Of a stretch of DNA of 64,000 nt, positions 34,711 through 48,700 are shown in pieces (the first letter of the stretch is position 1; each line of letters starts with the position of its first letter). The DNA lies in assembly GCA_036365145.1 (NCBI GenBank), contig JAEOAD010000749.1, positions 124,001 through 188,000 of the forward strand, in the 5' to 3' direction. The notes below the pieces were generated by a model that saw nothing but the letters and a program-made list of their open reading frames with translations, searched no databases and was not told the DNA's origin. Source of the stretch: Orientallactaga sibirica (Eukaryota; Chordata; Mammalia; Rodentia; Dipodidae). The position numbers and the translations under genes were made by a program.

Positions 34711-36480
34711 AAGAAATATCTTCATTCCAGAACACTGTACTGTTTGAAATAAGATTGTTCAACTGAGCAAATGAATGTGATTTGAATGAGTTGCTTTTGC
34801 AGGATGAGAGTTGAGTACAGGTGGTTAGAACATTGTTTTGTGGAATCTACTAAGATGTATAACTTAGTAAGTTCATTTCAATTCCAATGTAGTTTGCTAC
34901 ACAAAGAAACATCTTCATTCCAGAACACTTTACTGTTTTAAATAAGCTTGTTCAACTGAACAAATGAGTGTGATTTAAATGAGTTGCTTTCACAGGATGA
35001 GGGTTGAATACAGCAAGTTAGAACTTCCTTGGATTGTGCAATCTAACAAGATGTATAACTTGGTAACTTCATTTCACTTCAAATGTAGTTTACTAAGTAA
35101 TGAAACATCTTCAGTCCAAAAGACTGTAGTGTTTGAAATAAGCTTATTCAACAGAGCAAATGAGTGTGATTTGAATGAGTCTCTTTTGCCATAGGAGGGA
35201 TGAATACAGCAAGTTAGAACTTTTTGGCTTGTGCAATCTAAAAACATGTATAAGTTAGTAAGTTCATTTCATTTCAAATGTAGTTTGCTAAGTGAAAAAA
35301 CATCTTCATTATAGAACAATGTACTGTTTCAAATAAGCTTGTTCAACAGAGTAAATGAGTGAGATTTGAATGAGTTGCTTTCCTTGGAGGAGAGTTGAGT
35401 ATAGCAAGTTTGAACGTGCAGTTTACCAAGATGTATAACTTGGTATCTTCCTTTGATTTTGAGTGTAGTTTCCTGAGTAAAGAAACATCTTCATTGCAGA
35501 ACACTGTAATGTTTGAAATAAGCTGTTCAACTGAGCAAATCAATGTAATCTGAATGACTTGCTTTTGCAGGAGGAGGTTTGAGTACAGCAAATTTGAACT
35601 TCCTTGGTTTGTGCAATCTATGAAGATGTATATGTTGTTAAGTTCATTTCATTTCCAATGTAGTTTGGTAAGTAAAGAAACATATTCATTCGAGAACACT
35701 GTACCATTTGAAATAAGCTTGTTCAACTGAGAAAAGGAGTGCAATGTGAATGAGTTGCTCTTGCTGGACGTGGGTGGGGTACAGCCAGTAATAGTTTCCA
35801 TGGTTTCTGCCATATAACAAGATGTATAACTTGGTAACTTCAATTCATTTTGAGTGTAGTTTCCTGAGTAAAAAACATATTCATTCCAGAACACTTTACT
35901 GTTTGAAATAAGCTTGTTCAACTGAGATAATGAGTGTGATTTGAATGAGTTGCTTTCACAGGATGAGGGAGGAATACAACAAGTTAGAACTTCCTTTGGT
36001 TGTGCAATCTAAGAAGAGGTAGAACTTGGAAACTTCATTTCATTTTGATGTAGTTTTCTAAGTAAATAAATGTCTTCATTTCAGAATACTACACTGTTTG
36101 ATATCAGCTTCTTCAACTGAGAAAATGAATGCAATTTGTGTGAGTTGCTTTTGCAGGACAAGGGTGGAGTACAGCAAGTTAGAACTTCCTTAGTTTGTGC
36201 AATCTACAAAGACATATAATGTAGTAAGTTTCATTTCCAAGGTATTGTGCTGAGTAAAGAAACATCTTCATTCCAGAACACTGTACTGTTTGAAGTAAGC
36301 TTCTTCAACCAAGCAAATGATTGTGATTTGAGTAAGTTCCATTAGTTGCATGAGGGTTGAGTATAGGTAGAACTTCCTTAGTTTGCGCAATCTACAAAGA
36401 TGTATATCTTGGTAACTTCATTTCATTTCTAATGTAGTTTCCTAAGTAAAGAAAAATCTTCATTCCAGAACACTTTACTG
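34711..36480. repeat. Satellite type A, block 3
   Basis: About nine more units of type A, up to the point where the gagtacagcaagttagaac motif gives way to ttatacagctagttcaaac (type B). The change happens within one or two units between about 36370 and 36480. Confidence 0.88.
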
Positions 36481-39400
36481 TTTGAAATAGGCTTTGCCAA
36501 CTCAGCAAATGAGTGCAATTTGAATGAATTTCTTCTGTATGAAGAGGGTTTTATACAGCTACTTCAAACTTCCTTAATTTGTGGAAACAAGATGTATAAC
36601 TTAGTAAGTTATTTCACTTCCAATGTCATTTGCTAAGTAAAGAAACATCTTCATTGCTGTGCACTGTACTGTTTGAAATAAACTTGTTCAACTCAGCAAA
36701 TGAGTGCAATTTGAAGAAGTTGCATTCGTACAAAGAGGGTTTTATACAGCTAGTTCAAACTTCCTTGGTTTGTGCAATATCCAGAGACACAGAAGCTCCC
36801 AAAACCTCATCACTGAAGTAGAGCTAAAATGACCCCAATGTGGCTCAGGGAAATTTGTGGAAGAGGGGGTGGAAAGAATGTCAGAGCCACAAGTTGGGGA
36901 ATTATGCACAGAGACTTGGCCTATCCATAGCTCTCAACTACCCCCACAATGCGTGAACCACATTCCCCATTGATGAGGGTCCCTATGGAAGAGGGAGGAT
37001 AGGGAGGAGGATAATGGAGTCACCACTATGAATGTAAAACTAGAATAATATACATAAAAATAAAAGAAAATTTAAAAAAGATGTATAACTTACTAAGTTC
37101 ATTTCATTTCCAATGTCGTTTGCTAAGTAAAGAAACATCTTCATTGCTGAGCACTGTACTGTTTGAAATAGGCTTGTTCAACTCAGCAAATGAGTGCAAT
37201 GTGAATGAGTTGCTGTTGTACAAAAAGGGTGGAATATGGCTAGTTCAAACTTAATGGGTTTGTGCAACCTAACAAGATTTATAACTTAGTAAGTTCATTT
37301 TGTTTCCAATGTAGTTTGCTAGGTAAACAAACATCTTCATTGTGGAACATTGTACTGTTTGAAATAGCCTTGTTCATCTCAGCAAATGAGTGGAATTTGA
37401 ATGAGTTACTTTCGTACAAAGAGGGTTCAATACAGCTAGTTCAAACTTAATGGGTTTGTGCAATCTAACAAGATGTATAACTTATTAAGTTCATTTAATT
37501 TCCAATGTCTTTTGCTAAGTAAAGAAACATCTTCATTGCCAAGCACTGTACTATTTGAAATAGGCTTGTTCAACTCAGCAAATGAGTGCTATTTGAATGA
37601 GTTGCTTTCCTACAAAGAGGGTTTTATACAGCTAGTTCAAACTTCCTGGGTTTCTGCAATCTAACAAGATGTATAAATTAGTAAGTTCATTTCATTTCCA
37701 ATATCGTTTGTTAAGTAAAGAAACATCTTCATTGCCAAACACTGTACTGTTTGAAATAGGCTTGTTCAACTCAGCAAATGAGTGTGATTGGAATGAGTTG
37801 CTTTCATATGAAGAGGGATTTATTTTGCTAATTCAAACATCATTGGTTTGTGAAATCTAACAAGATGTATAGCATAGTAAGCTCATTTCATATCCAATGT
37901 AGTTTGCTACATTGCTGAACACTACTGTTTGAATTAGGCTTGTAAAATTCAGAAAAAAGTGAGATTTGAATGAGTTGCATTAGTACTAAGAGGGTTATTA
38001 TATAGCTTGTTCAAACTTCCTTGTTTTGTGCAAACTAACAAGAGGTATAATTTATTAAGTCCATTTAATTTCCAATATTATTTGCTAAGTAAAGAAACTT
38101 TTTCATTGCTGTACATGGTACTGTTTGAAATAGCCTCATTCAACTGAGCAAATGAGTTTGATTTGAATGAGTTGCTATCGTACTAACAGTTAGTTCAAAC
38201 TTCTTTGGTTTGTGCTATATAACAAGATGTATAACTTAGCAAGTTCTTTCACTTCCAATGTCATTTTCTAAGTAAAGAAACATCTTCACTGCCAATCATT
38301 GTACTGTTTGAAATAGGCTTCTTCAACTCAGCAAATGAGTGCTGTTTTAATGACTTGCTTTTGTACAAAGAGGGTTTTATATAGCTTGTTCAAACTTACT
38401 TCGTTTGTGCAATGTAACAATATGTATAACTTACTAAATTCCATTTCCAATGTAGTTTGCTAAGTAAAGAAACATCTTCATTGCTGAACACTGTACTGTT
38501 TGAAATAGGCTTGTTCAACTCAGCAAATGAGTGCTATTGGAATGACTTGCTTTTGAATGAAGAGGGTTTATATAGCTTGTTCAAACTTCCTTGGTTTGTG
38601 TAATCTAACAATATGTATAACTTATGAATTTCATTCCATTTCCATTGTCGTTTGCTAAGTAAAGAAACATCTTCATTGCTGAACACTGTACTGATTGAAA
38701 TAGGCTTGGTCAATTCACCAAATGAGTGCGATTTGAATGGGTTGCTTTCATATGAAGAGTGTTATATACAGCTACTTCAAACTTCTAGGGTTTGTGCAAT
38801 CTAACAAGATGTATAACTTAGTAAGTTCATTTGATTTCCAATGTAGTTAGTTAAGTAAAGAAACATCTACATTGCCAAACACTGTACTTTTTGAAATAGG
38901 CTTGGGCAACTCAGCAAATCAGTGTGATTTGAATGAGTTGCTTTCATACAAAAAGGGTTTTATACAGCTAGTTCAAACTTCATTGGTTTGTGCAATATAA
39001 CAAGATGTATAAGTTAGTAAATTCATTTCATTTCCAATGTTGTTTGTTAAATAAAGAAACATCTTCGTTGCCAAACATTGTGCTGTTTGAAATAGGCTCA
39101 TTTAACTCAGCAAATGAGTGAGATTAGAATGAGTTGCTTTCATAAGAAGAGTGTTTTATACAGCTAGTTCAAACTTCCTTGGGTTGTGTCATCTGTCAAG
39201 ATGTATTACTTAGTAAGTTCATTTCATTTCCAGTGTTGTTTGCTAAGAAACATCTTCATTACTGAACATTGCACTGTTTGATGTCTGCTTATTCTACTCA
39301 GCAAATGAGTGAGATTGGAATGGGTTGCTTTCATATGAAGAGAGTTTTATATAGCTAGTTCAAACTTCCTTGTTTGTGCATTCTAACAAGATTTATAACT

Positions 39401-42400
39401 TAGTAAGTTTGTTCCATTTCCAATATCGTTTGCTAAGTAAAGAAACATCTTCATTGCCAAACAATGTACAGTTTGAAATAGATTAGTTCAAGTCAGCAAA
39501 TGAGTGCAATTTGAATGAGTTGTTTTCTTACGAAGAAGGTTTTATACAGCTAGTTCAAACTTCGTTGGCTTGTGCAATCTAACAAGATGTATAACTTAGT
39601 AAGTTCATTTCATTTCCAATGTTGTTTGCTAAGTAAAGAAACGTCTTCATTGCCGAACACTGTACTGCTTGAAACAGGCTTGTTCAAATAAGCAAATGAG
39701 TGTGATTTGAATGAGCTGCTTATGTATGAAGAGGGTTTTATATAGCTATTTCAAACTTCCTGGGTTTGTGCAATCTATCAAGATGTATATCTTATTTCAT
39801 TCACTTCATTTCCAATGTCATTTGCTAAGTAAAAGAAACATCTTCTTTGCCAAACACTGTACTGTTTGAAATCAGCATTTTCAACTCAACAAATGAGTGC
39901 CATTTGAATGAGTTCCTTTTGTACAAAAGGGTTAAATACATCCTAGTTCAAACTTCCTGGTTTCTGCAATCTAACAAGATTGTTCACTTCAGCAAATGAG
40001 TGCTATTTGAATGAGTTGCTTTCATACAAAGAAGGTTGAATACACCCAGTTCAAACTTCCTGTGTTTGTGCAATCTAACAAGATGTAAAACTTAGTAAGT
40101 TCATTTTATTTCCAATGTCATTTGCTAAGTAAAGAAGCATCTTCATTGCTGAACACTGTACTGTTTGAAATAAGCTTGTTAAACTCAGCAAAAGAGTGAG
40201 ATTGAAATGAGTTGCTTTCCTTGGTTTGTGCAATCTATAAAGATGCGTAACTTATTAAGTTCATTTTATTTTCAATGTAGTTTGCTAAGAAACATCTTCA
40301 TTGCCTATCATTGTACTGTTTGATATACACTTGTTTTACTCAGCAAATGAGTGAGATTGGAATGAGCTGCTTTCGTGCAAAGAGGATTTTATATAGTAGT
40401 TTAAACTTCCTTGGTTTGTGCAATCTAACAAGATGTATAGTAAGTTCATTCCATTTCCACTGTAGTTTGATAAGCAAAGAAATATCTTCATTGCTGAACA
40501 CTGTACTGTCTGAAATTTGCTTGTTCAACTCAGAAAATGAGCACCATTTTAATGAGTTTCTTTCATACGAAAAGGGTTTTATACAGCTAGTTCAAACTTC
40601 ATTGGTTTGTGCAATCTAACAAGATGTCTAACTTAGTAAGTTCGTTTCATTTCCAATGTCATTTGCTCAGTAAAGAAACATCTTCATTGGTGAATATTGT
40701 ACTTGTTCAACTCAGGAAATGAGTGAGATTGGAATGAGTTGCTTTCCTACGAAGAGAGATTTATATAGCTAGCTCAAAAGTCCTTTGTTTGTGCAATCTA
40801 ACAAGATACATAACTTAGCAAGTTCATTCCATTTCCAATGTAGTTTGATAAGTAAAGAAAATCTTCATTGCTGAACATTGTACTGTTTGAAATAGGCTTG
40901 TTCAAATCAGCAAATGAGTGCATTTTGAATGAGTTGTTTCATATAAAGAAGGTTTTATACAGCTAATTCAAACTTCCAGGGTTTGTGTTATCTAATAAGC
41001 TGTATAACTTAGTAAGTTCATTTCATTTCCAAAGCTGTTTGCTAAGTAAAGAAACATCTTCATTGTGGAACACTGTGCTGTTTGAAATAGGCTTGTTCAA
41101 CTCAGCAACTGAGTGTGATTTGAATGAGTTGCTTTCCTAAAAAGAGAGTTTGATACAGCTAGTTCTATTTTAGTTGGTTTGTGCAATCTAATAAGATGTA
41201 TAATTTGGAAAGTTCATTTCATTTTAAATGTAGTTTGCTAAGTAAAGAAACATATTCATTTCCAAACAGTGTACTGTTTGAAATAGGCTTGTTCAACTCA
41301 GCAAATCAGTGGGATTTGAATGAGTTGTTTTCGTACGAAGAGGGTTTTATACTGCTCATTCTAACTTCTTTGGTTTTTGCAATCTAACAAGATGTATAAC
41401 TTAGTAAGTTCATTTCATTTCCAATGTAGTTTGCTAAATAAGAAACATCTTCATTGCCAAACACTGTACTGTTTGAAACAGTCTTGGTCAACTCAGCAAA
41501 TGAGTGTGATTTGCATGAGCTGCTTTTGTAGGAAGAGGGTATTTTACAGCTAGTTCAAACTTCAGTGGTTTGTGCAATCTAACAACATATATAACTTAGT
41601 AAGTTACTTTCTTTTCTAATGTAGTTTGCTAAGTAAAGAAACATCTTCATTGCCTAACACTGTACTGTTTGAAATAGGCTAGTTCAACTCAGCAAATGAG
41701 TGCAATTTGAGTGAGTTGCTTTTGTAAGAAGAGGGTTTTATACAGTAAGTTCAAACTTCATTGGTTTGTGAAATCTAACAAGATGTGTATCTTGGTGAGT
41801 TTGTTTCATTTCCAATGTCATTTGCTAAGGTAGGAAACATCCTCATTGTGGAACAGTATACTGTTTGAAATAGGCTTGTTCAGCTCAGCAAATGAGTGTG
41901 ATGGGTATGAGTTACTTTCGTACAATGAGGGTTTTATATAGCTGTTGAAACTTTTGTGCAATCTAACAAGATGTATAACTTAGTAAGTTTGTTTCATTTC
42001 CAGTGTTCATTGCTCAACACTGTACTTTTGAAATAGGCTTGTTCAACTCAGCAAATGAGTGCCATCTGAATGAATTGCTTTCATACAAAGAGGGTTTTAT
42101 ACAGCTATTTCAAACATCATTGGTTTGTACAAGCTAACAAGATGTAAAACATAGTAAGTTTGTTTCATTTCCAAAGGTGTTTGGTAAGGAAATAAACTCT
42201 TCATTGCCAAACACTATACTGTTTGAAATAGGCTTGTTCAACTCAGCAAATGAGTGTGAGTTGAATGAACTGCTTTCAAATGAAGAGTGTTTTATACAGC
42301 TAGTATAGACTTCATTGGTTTGTGCAATTTAATAGGATGTATAACATAGTAAGTTCACTTCTTTTCCAATGTCGTTTGTGAAGGAAAGAAACATACTTAT

Positions 42401-42760
42401 TGCTGAACAGTATACTGTTTGAAATAGGCTTATTCAACTCAGCAAATGAATGCAAATTGCATGAGTTCCTTTTGTACAAAGAAGGTTTTATACAGCTAGT
42501 TCAAACTTTGTTGGTTAGTGCAATCTAACATGATGTAAAACTTCATAAGTACGTTTCATTTCCAATGTTGTTTGCTACTGAAAGAAACATCTTCATTGCT
42601 GAACATGGTACTGTTTGAAATAGGCTTCTTCAACTCAGCAAATGAATGTGAATTACATGAGTTGCTTTTGTAAGAAGAGGGTTTTATACAGCTAGTTCAA
42701 ACTTTGTTGGTTTTTTGGAATATAACAAGATGTATAACATATATATATAACGTATAACAA
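36481..42760. repeat. Satellite type B, about 196 bp units
   Basis: About 30 units (net of a 300-bp L1 stub). The anchor gctagttcaa recurs at 37239, 37435, 37631 and (as gctaattcaa) 37827, always 196 bp apart. Diagnostic features are ttttatacagctagttcaaa, ttgctgaacactg or ttgccaaacactg, gaaataggcttg (the aagctt of other types lost) and caactcagcaaatgagtg. The last unit contains an AT-dinucleotide run (about 42735-42765) at the border with type C. No genes; ORFs of 60-100 codons recur with the unit. Confidence 0.93.
36779..37078 (+). mobile_element. 300-bp L1 3' UTR stub
   Basis: Matches the last 300 bp of L1 copy 4 (from about 28608: atccagagacacagag) and ends in an A-rich tail. It interrupts a type B unit between tgtgcaat and aagatgtataac. 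The intervening ctaac of the unit is missing and no direct repeat is seen, unlike copy 4. Confidence 0.88.
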
Positions 42761-45700
42761 TATTCAAACGTAGTATCTTTGTTTCATTTCCAATATAGTT
42801 TCAAAAGTAACAAAACGTGTTCATTGCCAAACACAGTATGGTGTGAAATAAGCTTGTTCACCTCTTTGAATGACTTGCATTCATACAAACAGGGTTGATT
42901 ACAGAAAGCACAAACTCTCTTCGTTTGTGAGTTCTGACAAGATATATAACTTAGTAAGTATGTTTTATTTCCAATGCAGTTTCAGGAGTAAAGAAAAATC
43001 TTCATTGCAGAACACAGTACTGTGTGAAATAAGCTTGTTCAGCTGTTTTGATGAGTTGCATTCATAAGAAGAGGGTTGATTGCAGCAAGTTCAAACTTTC
43101 CTTGTTTATGCAATCTCACAAGATGAATAACATAGTAACTTCATTTCATTTCCAATGTAGTTTCATAAGAAAAGAAACATCTTCATTGCCAAACACTGTG
43201 CTCTCTGAAATAAGCTCATTAAACTCTTTGAATAAGTTGCTTTCATACGAACAGTGTTGAATACAACAAGTTCAGACTTTCTTGGTTTGTACAATCTAAC
43301 AAGATGTATAACTTATTAATGTCATTTCACTGATGTATAACGTAGTAACTTTGTTTCACTTCCAATGTAGTTTTGTAAGTGAATAAACACGTTCATTTCA
43401 GAACACTCTACTGTCTGAAATAAGCCTGTTCATCTCTTTAAATGAGTTGCTTTTTTACGAAGAGGTTGTAATACATCAAGTTGAACCTTTCCTTGTTTGT
43501 GCAATCTGACAACATGTATAACTTAATAACGTCATTTCATTTCCACCGTAGTTACATAAGTAAATAAACGCTTTCATTGCCAAACACTGTACTGTCTGAA
43601 ATAAGCTTGTTCAACTCTTTGAATCTGTTGCTTTCATACAAACAGGGCAAGTTCAAGCTTTCTTGGTTTGTGCAATCTAACAAGATGTGTAACTTATTAA
43701 CTTCATTTCATTCCCAACGTACTATCCTAAGTAAATAAACACCTTCATTTCTGAACACTATACTGTCTGAAATAAGCTTGTTCAACTCTTTGAGTTTCTT
43801 TCATATGAAGAGGGTTGAGGAGAGCAAGTTCAAATTTTCTTGGTTTGTGCAATATTACAAGATGTATAACTTATTAACTTTGTTTCATTTCCAACGTAGT
43901 TTTGTAACTAAATAAGCACTTTCGTTGACAAAACTGTACTGTCTGAAATAAGCTTATTCAACTCTTTGAAGGAGTTGCTTTCATACGAAGAATGTTGAAT
44001 ACAGCCAGTTCAAACTTTCCCTGTTTGTGCAATCTAAGAAGATGCATAATTTAGTAAATTCATTTCATTTCCAATGTAGTTTCCTAAGTAAATAAACACC
44101 TTCATTGCTGATCACTGTACTGTCTGAAAGAAGCTTGTTCAACTCAGTGAATGTGTTGCTTTATATGAAGAGGGTTGAATACTGCAAGTTCAAACATTCC
44201 TTCTTTGTGCAATCTTACAAGATGTATAAATTAATAACTTTGTTTCATTTCCAAGGTAGTTTCGAAGTAAATAAACACCTTCATTGCCAATCACTGTACT
44301 GTCTCAAATAAGCTTGTCCAAACATTTGAATGAGTTGCTTGTACAAAGAGGGTTGAATACAGCCAGTTCCAACTTTCCTTGTTTGTGCAATCTAACAAGA
44401 TGTATAACTGAGAAAATTAGTTTTATTTCCAAAGTAGTTTCCAAAGTAAACACTTTCATTGCTGAACACTGTACTGTCTGAAATAAGCTTGTACAACTCT
44501 TTGAATGAGTTGCATTAGTATGAAGAGGGTTGAGCAGAGCAAGTTCAAACTTTCTAGTTTTATGCAATCTTACAAGATGTATAACTTAGTAACTTCATTG
44601 CATTTCCAACATAGTTTTGTAAGTAAATAAACACCTTCATTTCTGAACACTATACTTTCTGAAATAAGCCTGTTCAACTCTTTGAATGAGTTGCTTTCCT
44701 ATGAAGTGAGTAGAGCAGAGCAAGTTCAAACTTTCTTGGTTTGTACAATCTTATGAGATGTATAACTTAGTAAATTCATTTCATTTCCAGAGTAGTTTCT
44801 CTTAGTAAATAAACACCTTCATTGCTGAACATTGTACTGTACTCTTTGGATGTTTTTCCTTGTTTGTGCAATCTAACAAGAGGTATAACTTAGTAACTTC
44901 ATTTCACTTCCAACATAGTTTTGTAAGAAAATAAACACTTTCATTGCCGAGAAGTGTACTGTCTGAAATAAGCTTTTGAAACTCTTGCATGAGTTCCTTT
45001 ATACGATGAGGGTTGAATACAGCAAGTTCAAAGTTTCCTTGTTTGTTCAACCTAACAAGATGTATAACTTCTTAACTTCGGTTCATTTCCAATGTAGTTT
45101 CATAGGTAAATGAACACCTTCATTGCCGAACACTGTACTGTCTGATATAAGCTTGTTCAACTCTTTGAATGAGTTGCTTTCTTACGAAGATGGTTGAGCA
45201 GAGCAAGTTAAAACTTTACTTGTCTGTGCAATCTAACAAGATGTATAAATTAGTAACTTTGTTTTATTTCCAATGTAGTTCCTTAAGTAAATAAACACCT
45301 TCTTTGCAAAACACTATACTGTCTGATAAGCTTGTTCACTCGTTGAATGAGTTGCTTTATACAAAGAGGGTTGAATACAGAAAGTTCAAAGTTTCCTTGT
45401 TTGTGCAATCTAACAAGATATATGACTTAGTAAATTCGTTTCATTTCCAACATAGTTTCTTAAGTAAATGAACACCTTCATTGCCGTACACTGTAATGTC
45501 TGAAATAAACTTGTTCAACTCTATGAATGAATTGCTTTCAAATGAAAAAGGCTGAATACAGCAAGTTCAAACTTTCCTTGTTTGTGAAATCTAACAAGAT
45601 GTATAACTTTATAACTTCGTTTGATTCCCAGCATAGTTTCATAAGTAAATAAACACTTTCATTTCTGAAGTCTGTACTGTCTGAAATAAGCTTGTTCAAC

Positions 45701-48700
45701 TCTTTGAATGAGTTGCTTTCATACAAAGGGTGTTTAATATATGAAGTTGAAACTTTCCTTGTTTGTACAATCTAACAAGATGTATAACTCAGTAACTTCA
45801 TATGATTTCCATTGTAGTTTTGTAAGTAAACACTTCATGTTTGAAGACTGTACTGTCTGAAATAAGCTTGTTCGAGTCTTTGAATGAATTGCTTTATAAG
45901 AAGACAGTTGAATACAGCAAGTTCAAATTATCCTTGTTTGTGCAATCTAACAAGATGTATAAATTAGTAACTTTATTTCATTTCCAATGTAGTTCCTTAA
46001 GTAAATAAACACCTTCATTGCCAAACACTGTACCGTCTGATAAGCTTGTTCGCTATTTGAATGAGTTGCTTTATATGAAGACGGTTGAATACAGAAAGTT
46101 CAAATTTTCCTTGTTTGTGCAATCTAACAAGATGTATAACTTGGTAAATTCATTTCATTTCCAGCATAGTTTTCTAAGTAAATAAACACCTTCATTTCCG
46201 AACTCTATACTGTCTGAAATAAGCTTGTTCAACTCTTTGAATGAGTTGCTTTCATAGCAAGAGTGTTTAATACAGGAAGTTGAAATTTTCCTTGTTTGTG
46301 CAATCAAATAAGATGTATAACTCAGTAACTTCGTTTCATTTCCTACATAGTTTCATATGTAAATAACCACCTTCATTTCCAAACACTGTACTGTCTGAAA
46401 TAAGGTTGTTCAACTGTTTGAATCAGTTGCTTTATACGAAGAGGGTTAAATACAGCAAGGTCAAACTTTCCTTCTTTGTGCACTCTAAGAAGATGTGTAA
46501 CTTAGTAAATTTGTTTCATTTCTAACATGGTTCCATAAGTAAATAAACACCTTCATTGACGAACACTGTACTGTCTATAATAAGTTTTTTCAACTCTTTG
46601 AATGAGTTGCTTTATACGAAGAGGGTTGAATACAGCAAGATCAAAGTTTTCTTGTTTGTGCCATCTAACAAGATATATAACTTCGTAACTTCATTTTATT
46701 TCCAATGTTGTTTCGTAAGTAAATAAACACCTTCATTGCCGAACACTCTACTGTCTGAAATAAGTTTGTTCAACTCTTTGAATGAGTTGCTTTCGTATGA
46801 AGAGGATTGAGCAGAGCAAGTTCAAACTTTTTTGGTTTGTACACTCTTCCAAAAGGTATAACTTAGTAACTTCATTTCATTTCCAAAGTAGTTTTTCCAA
46901 CATAGTAAGTAAATAAACACCTTCATTGCTGATCACTGAACTGTCTGAAATAAGCTCGTTCGAGTCTTCAAATGAATTTCTTAATACGAAGACGGTTGAA
47001 TACAGAAAGTTCAAACTTTGTTTGTGCAATCTAACAAGATGTATGACTTAGTAACTTCGTTTCATTTCCAATGTTGTTATGGAAGTAAATAAACACCTTA
47101 ATTTCGGAACACTGTGCTGTCTGAAATAAGCTTGTTCAACTCTATGAATGAGTTGCTTTTGTATGAAGAGGGTTCAATACAGAAAGTTGAAACATTTCTT
47201 GTTTTTGCAATCTAAGAAGATGTACAACTAATTAACTTTGTTTCATTTTCAACATAGGTTCGTAAGTAAATAAACACAATCATTTCGGATATCTGTGCTG
47301 TCTGAAATAAGCTTGTTCAACTCTTTTAATGAGTTGCTTTCGTATGAAGAGGGTTTAATACAGCGATTTGAAACTTTCCTTGTTTGTGCAATATAACAAG
47401 ATGTATAACTAAGTAACTTCATTTCATTTCCAACATAGTTTCATAAGAAAATGAACACCTTCATTGCCAAACACTGCATTGTCTGAAATAAGCTTGTTCA
47501 ACTCTGTGAATGAGCTGCTTTTGTATGATGAGGGTTTAATACAGCCTGTTCAAACTTTCCATGTTTGTGCAATCTAACAAGATGTATAACTTAGTAACTT
47601 CTTTTAATTTCCAACATAGTTTCATAAGTAAATTAACACCTTCACTGCCAAACACTGTACTGTCTGAAATAAGCTTGTTCAACTCTTTGAATGATTTGCT
47701 TTCATACAAAGAGGGTTGAATACAGCCACTTCAAACTTTTCCTGTGTGTGCAATCTAACAAAATGTATAACTTAGTAACTTTGTTTCATTTTTAATGTAG
47801 TTTCCTAAGGAAATAAACACATTTATTGCCAAACACTGTACTGTCTGAAATAAGCTTCTTCAACTCTTTGAATGAGTTGCTTTTGTACAAAGAGGATTGA
47901 GCAGAGCAAGTTCAAACTTTCCTGGTTTCTGCAATCTTACAAGAAGTATAGTAACTTCGTTTCATTTTCAATGTAATTTTGTAAGGAAATAAACACCTTC
48001 ATTGTCTATCACTGTACTGTCTTAAATAAGCTTGTTCAACTCTTGGAATGAGTGGCTTTATACGAAGGCTATTGAATACAGCAAGTTAAAACTTTCCTTG
48101 TTTGTGCAGTCTAACAAGATGTGTAACTTAGTAACTTCATTTCATTTTCAATGTAATTTTGTAAGTAAACAAACACCTTCATTGACAAACACTGTACTGG
48201 CTGAAATAAGCTTGTTCAACTCTTTGAATGAGTTGCTTTCGTACAAAGAGGGTTGAGCAGAGTAGTTTCAAACTTTCTTGGCTTGTGCAATCTAACATGT
48301 ATAGCTTAGTAACTTTGTTTCATTTACAACTTAGTTTCATAAGTAAATAAGCACCTTCACTGCCAAACACTGTGCTGTCTGAAATAAACTTCTTCAACTC
48401 TTTGAATGAGTTGCTTTCCTACGAAGAAGGTTGAATACAGCCACTTCAAACTTTCCTTGTTTGTGCAACCTAACAAGATGTATAATTTGGCAACTTCATT
48501 TCATTTCCAACATAATTTTTTAAGTAAATAAACACCATCATTTCTGATCACTGTACTATCTGAAATAAGCTTGTCCAACTCTTTGAATGAGTCCCTTTCA
48601 TACGAAGAGGGTTGAATACAGCAAATTCAAACTTTCTTTGTTGGTGAAATCTGACAAGAGGTATAACTTAGTAACTTCATTTAATTTCCAATGTAGTTTT

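Noticed and set aside
34550..34747. Small plus-strand ORF at the end of the solo LTR
   Set aside because: It spans LTR R/U5 and satellite, so it cannot be a conserved gene.
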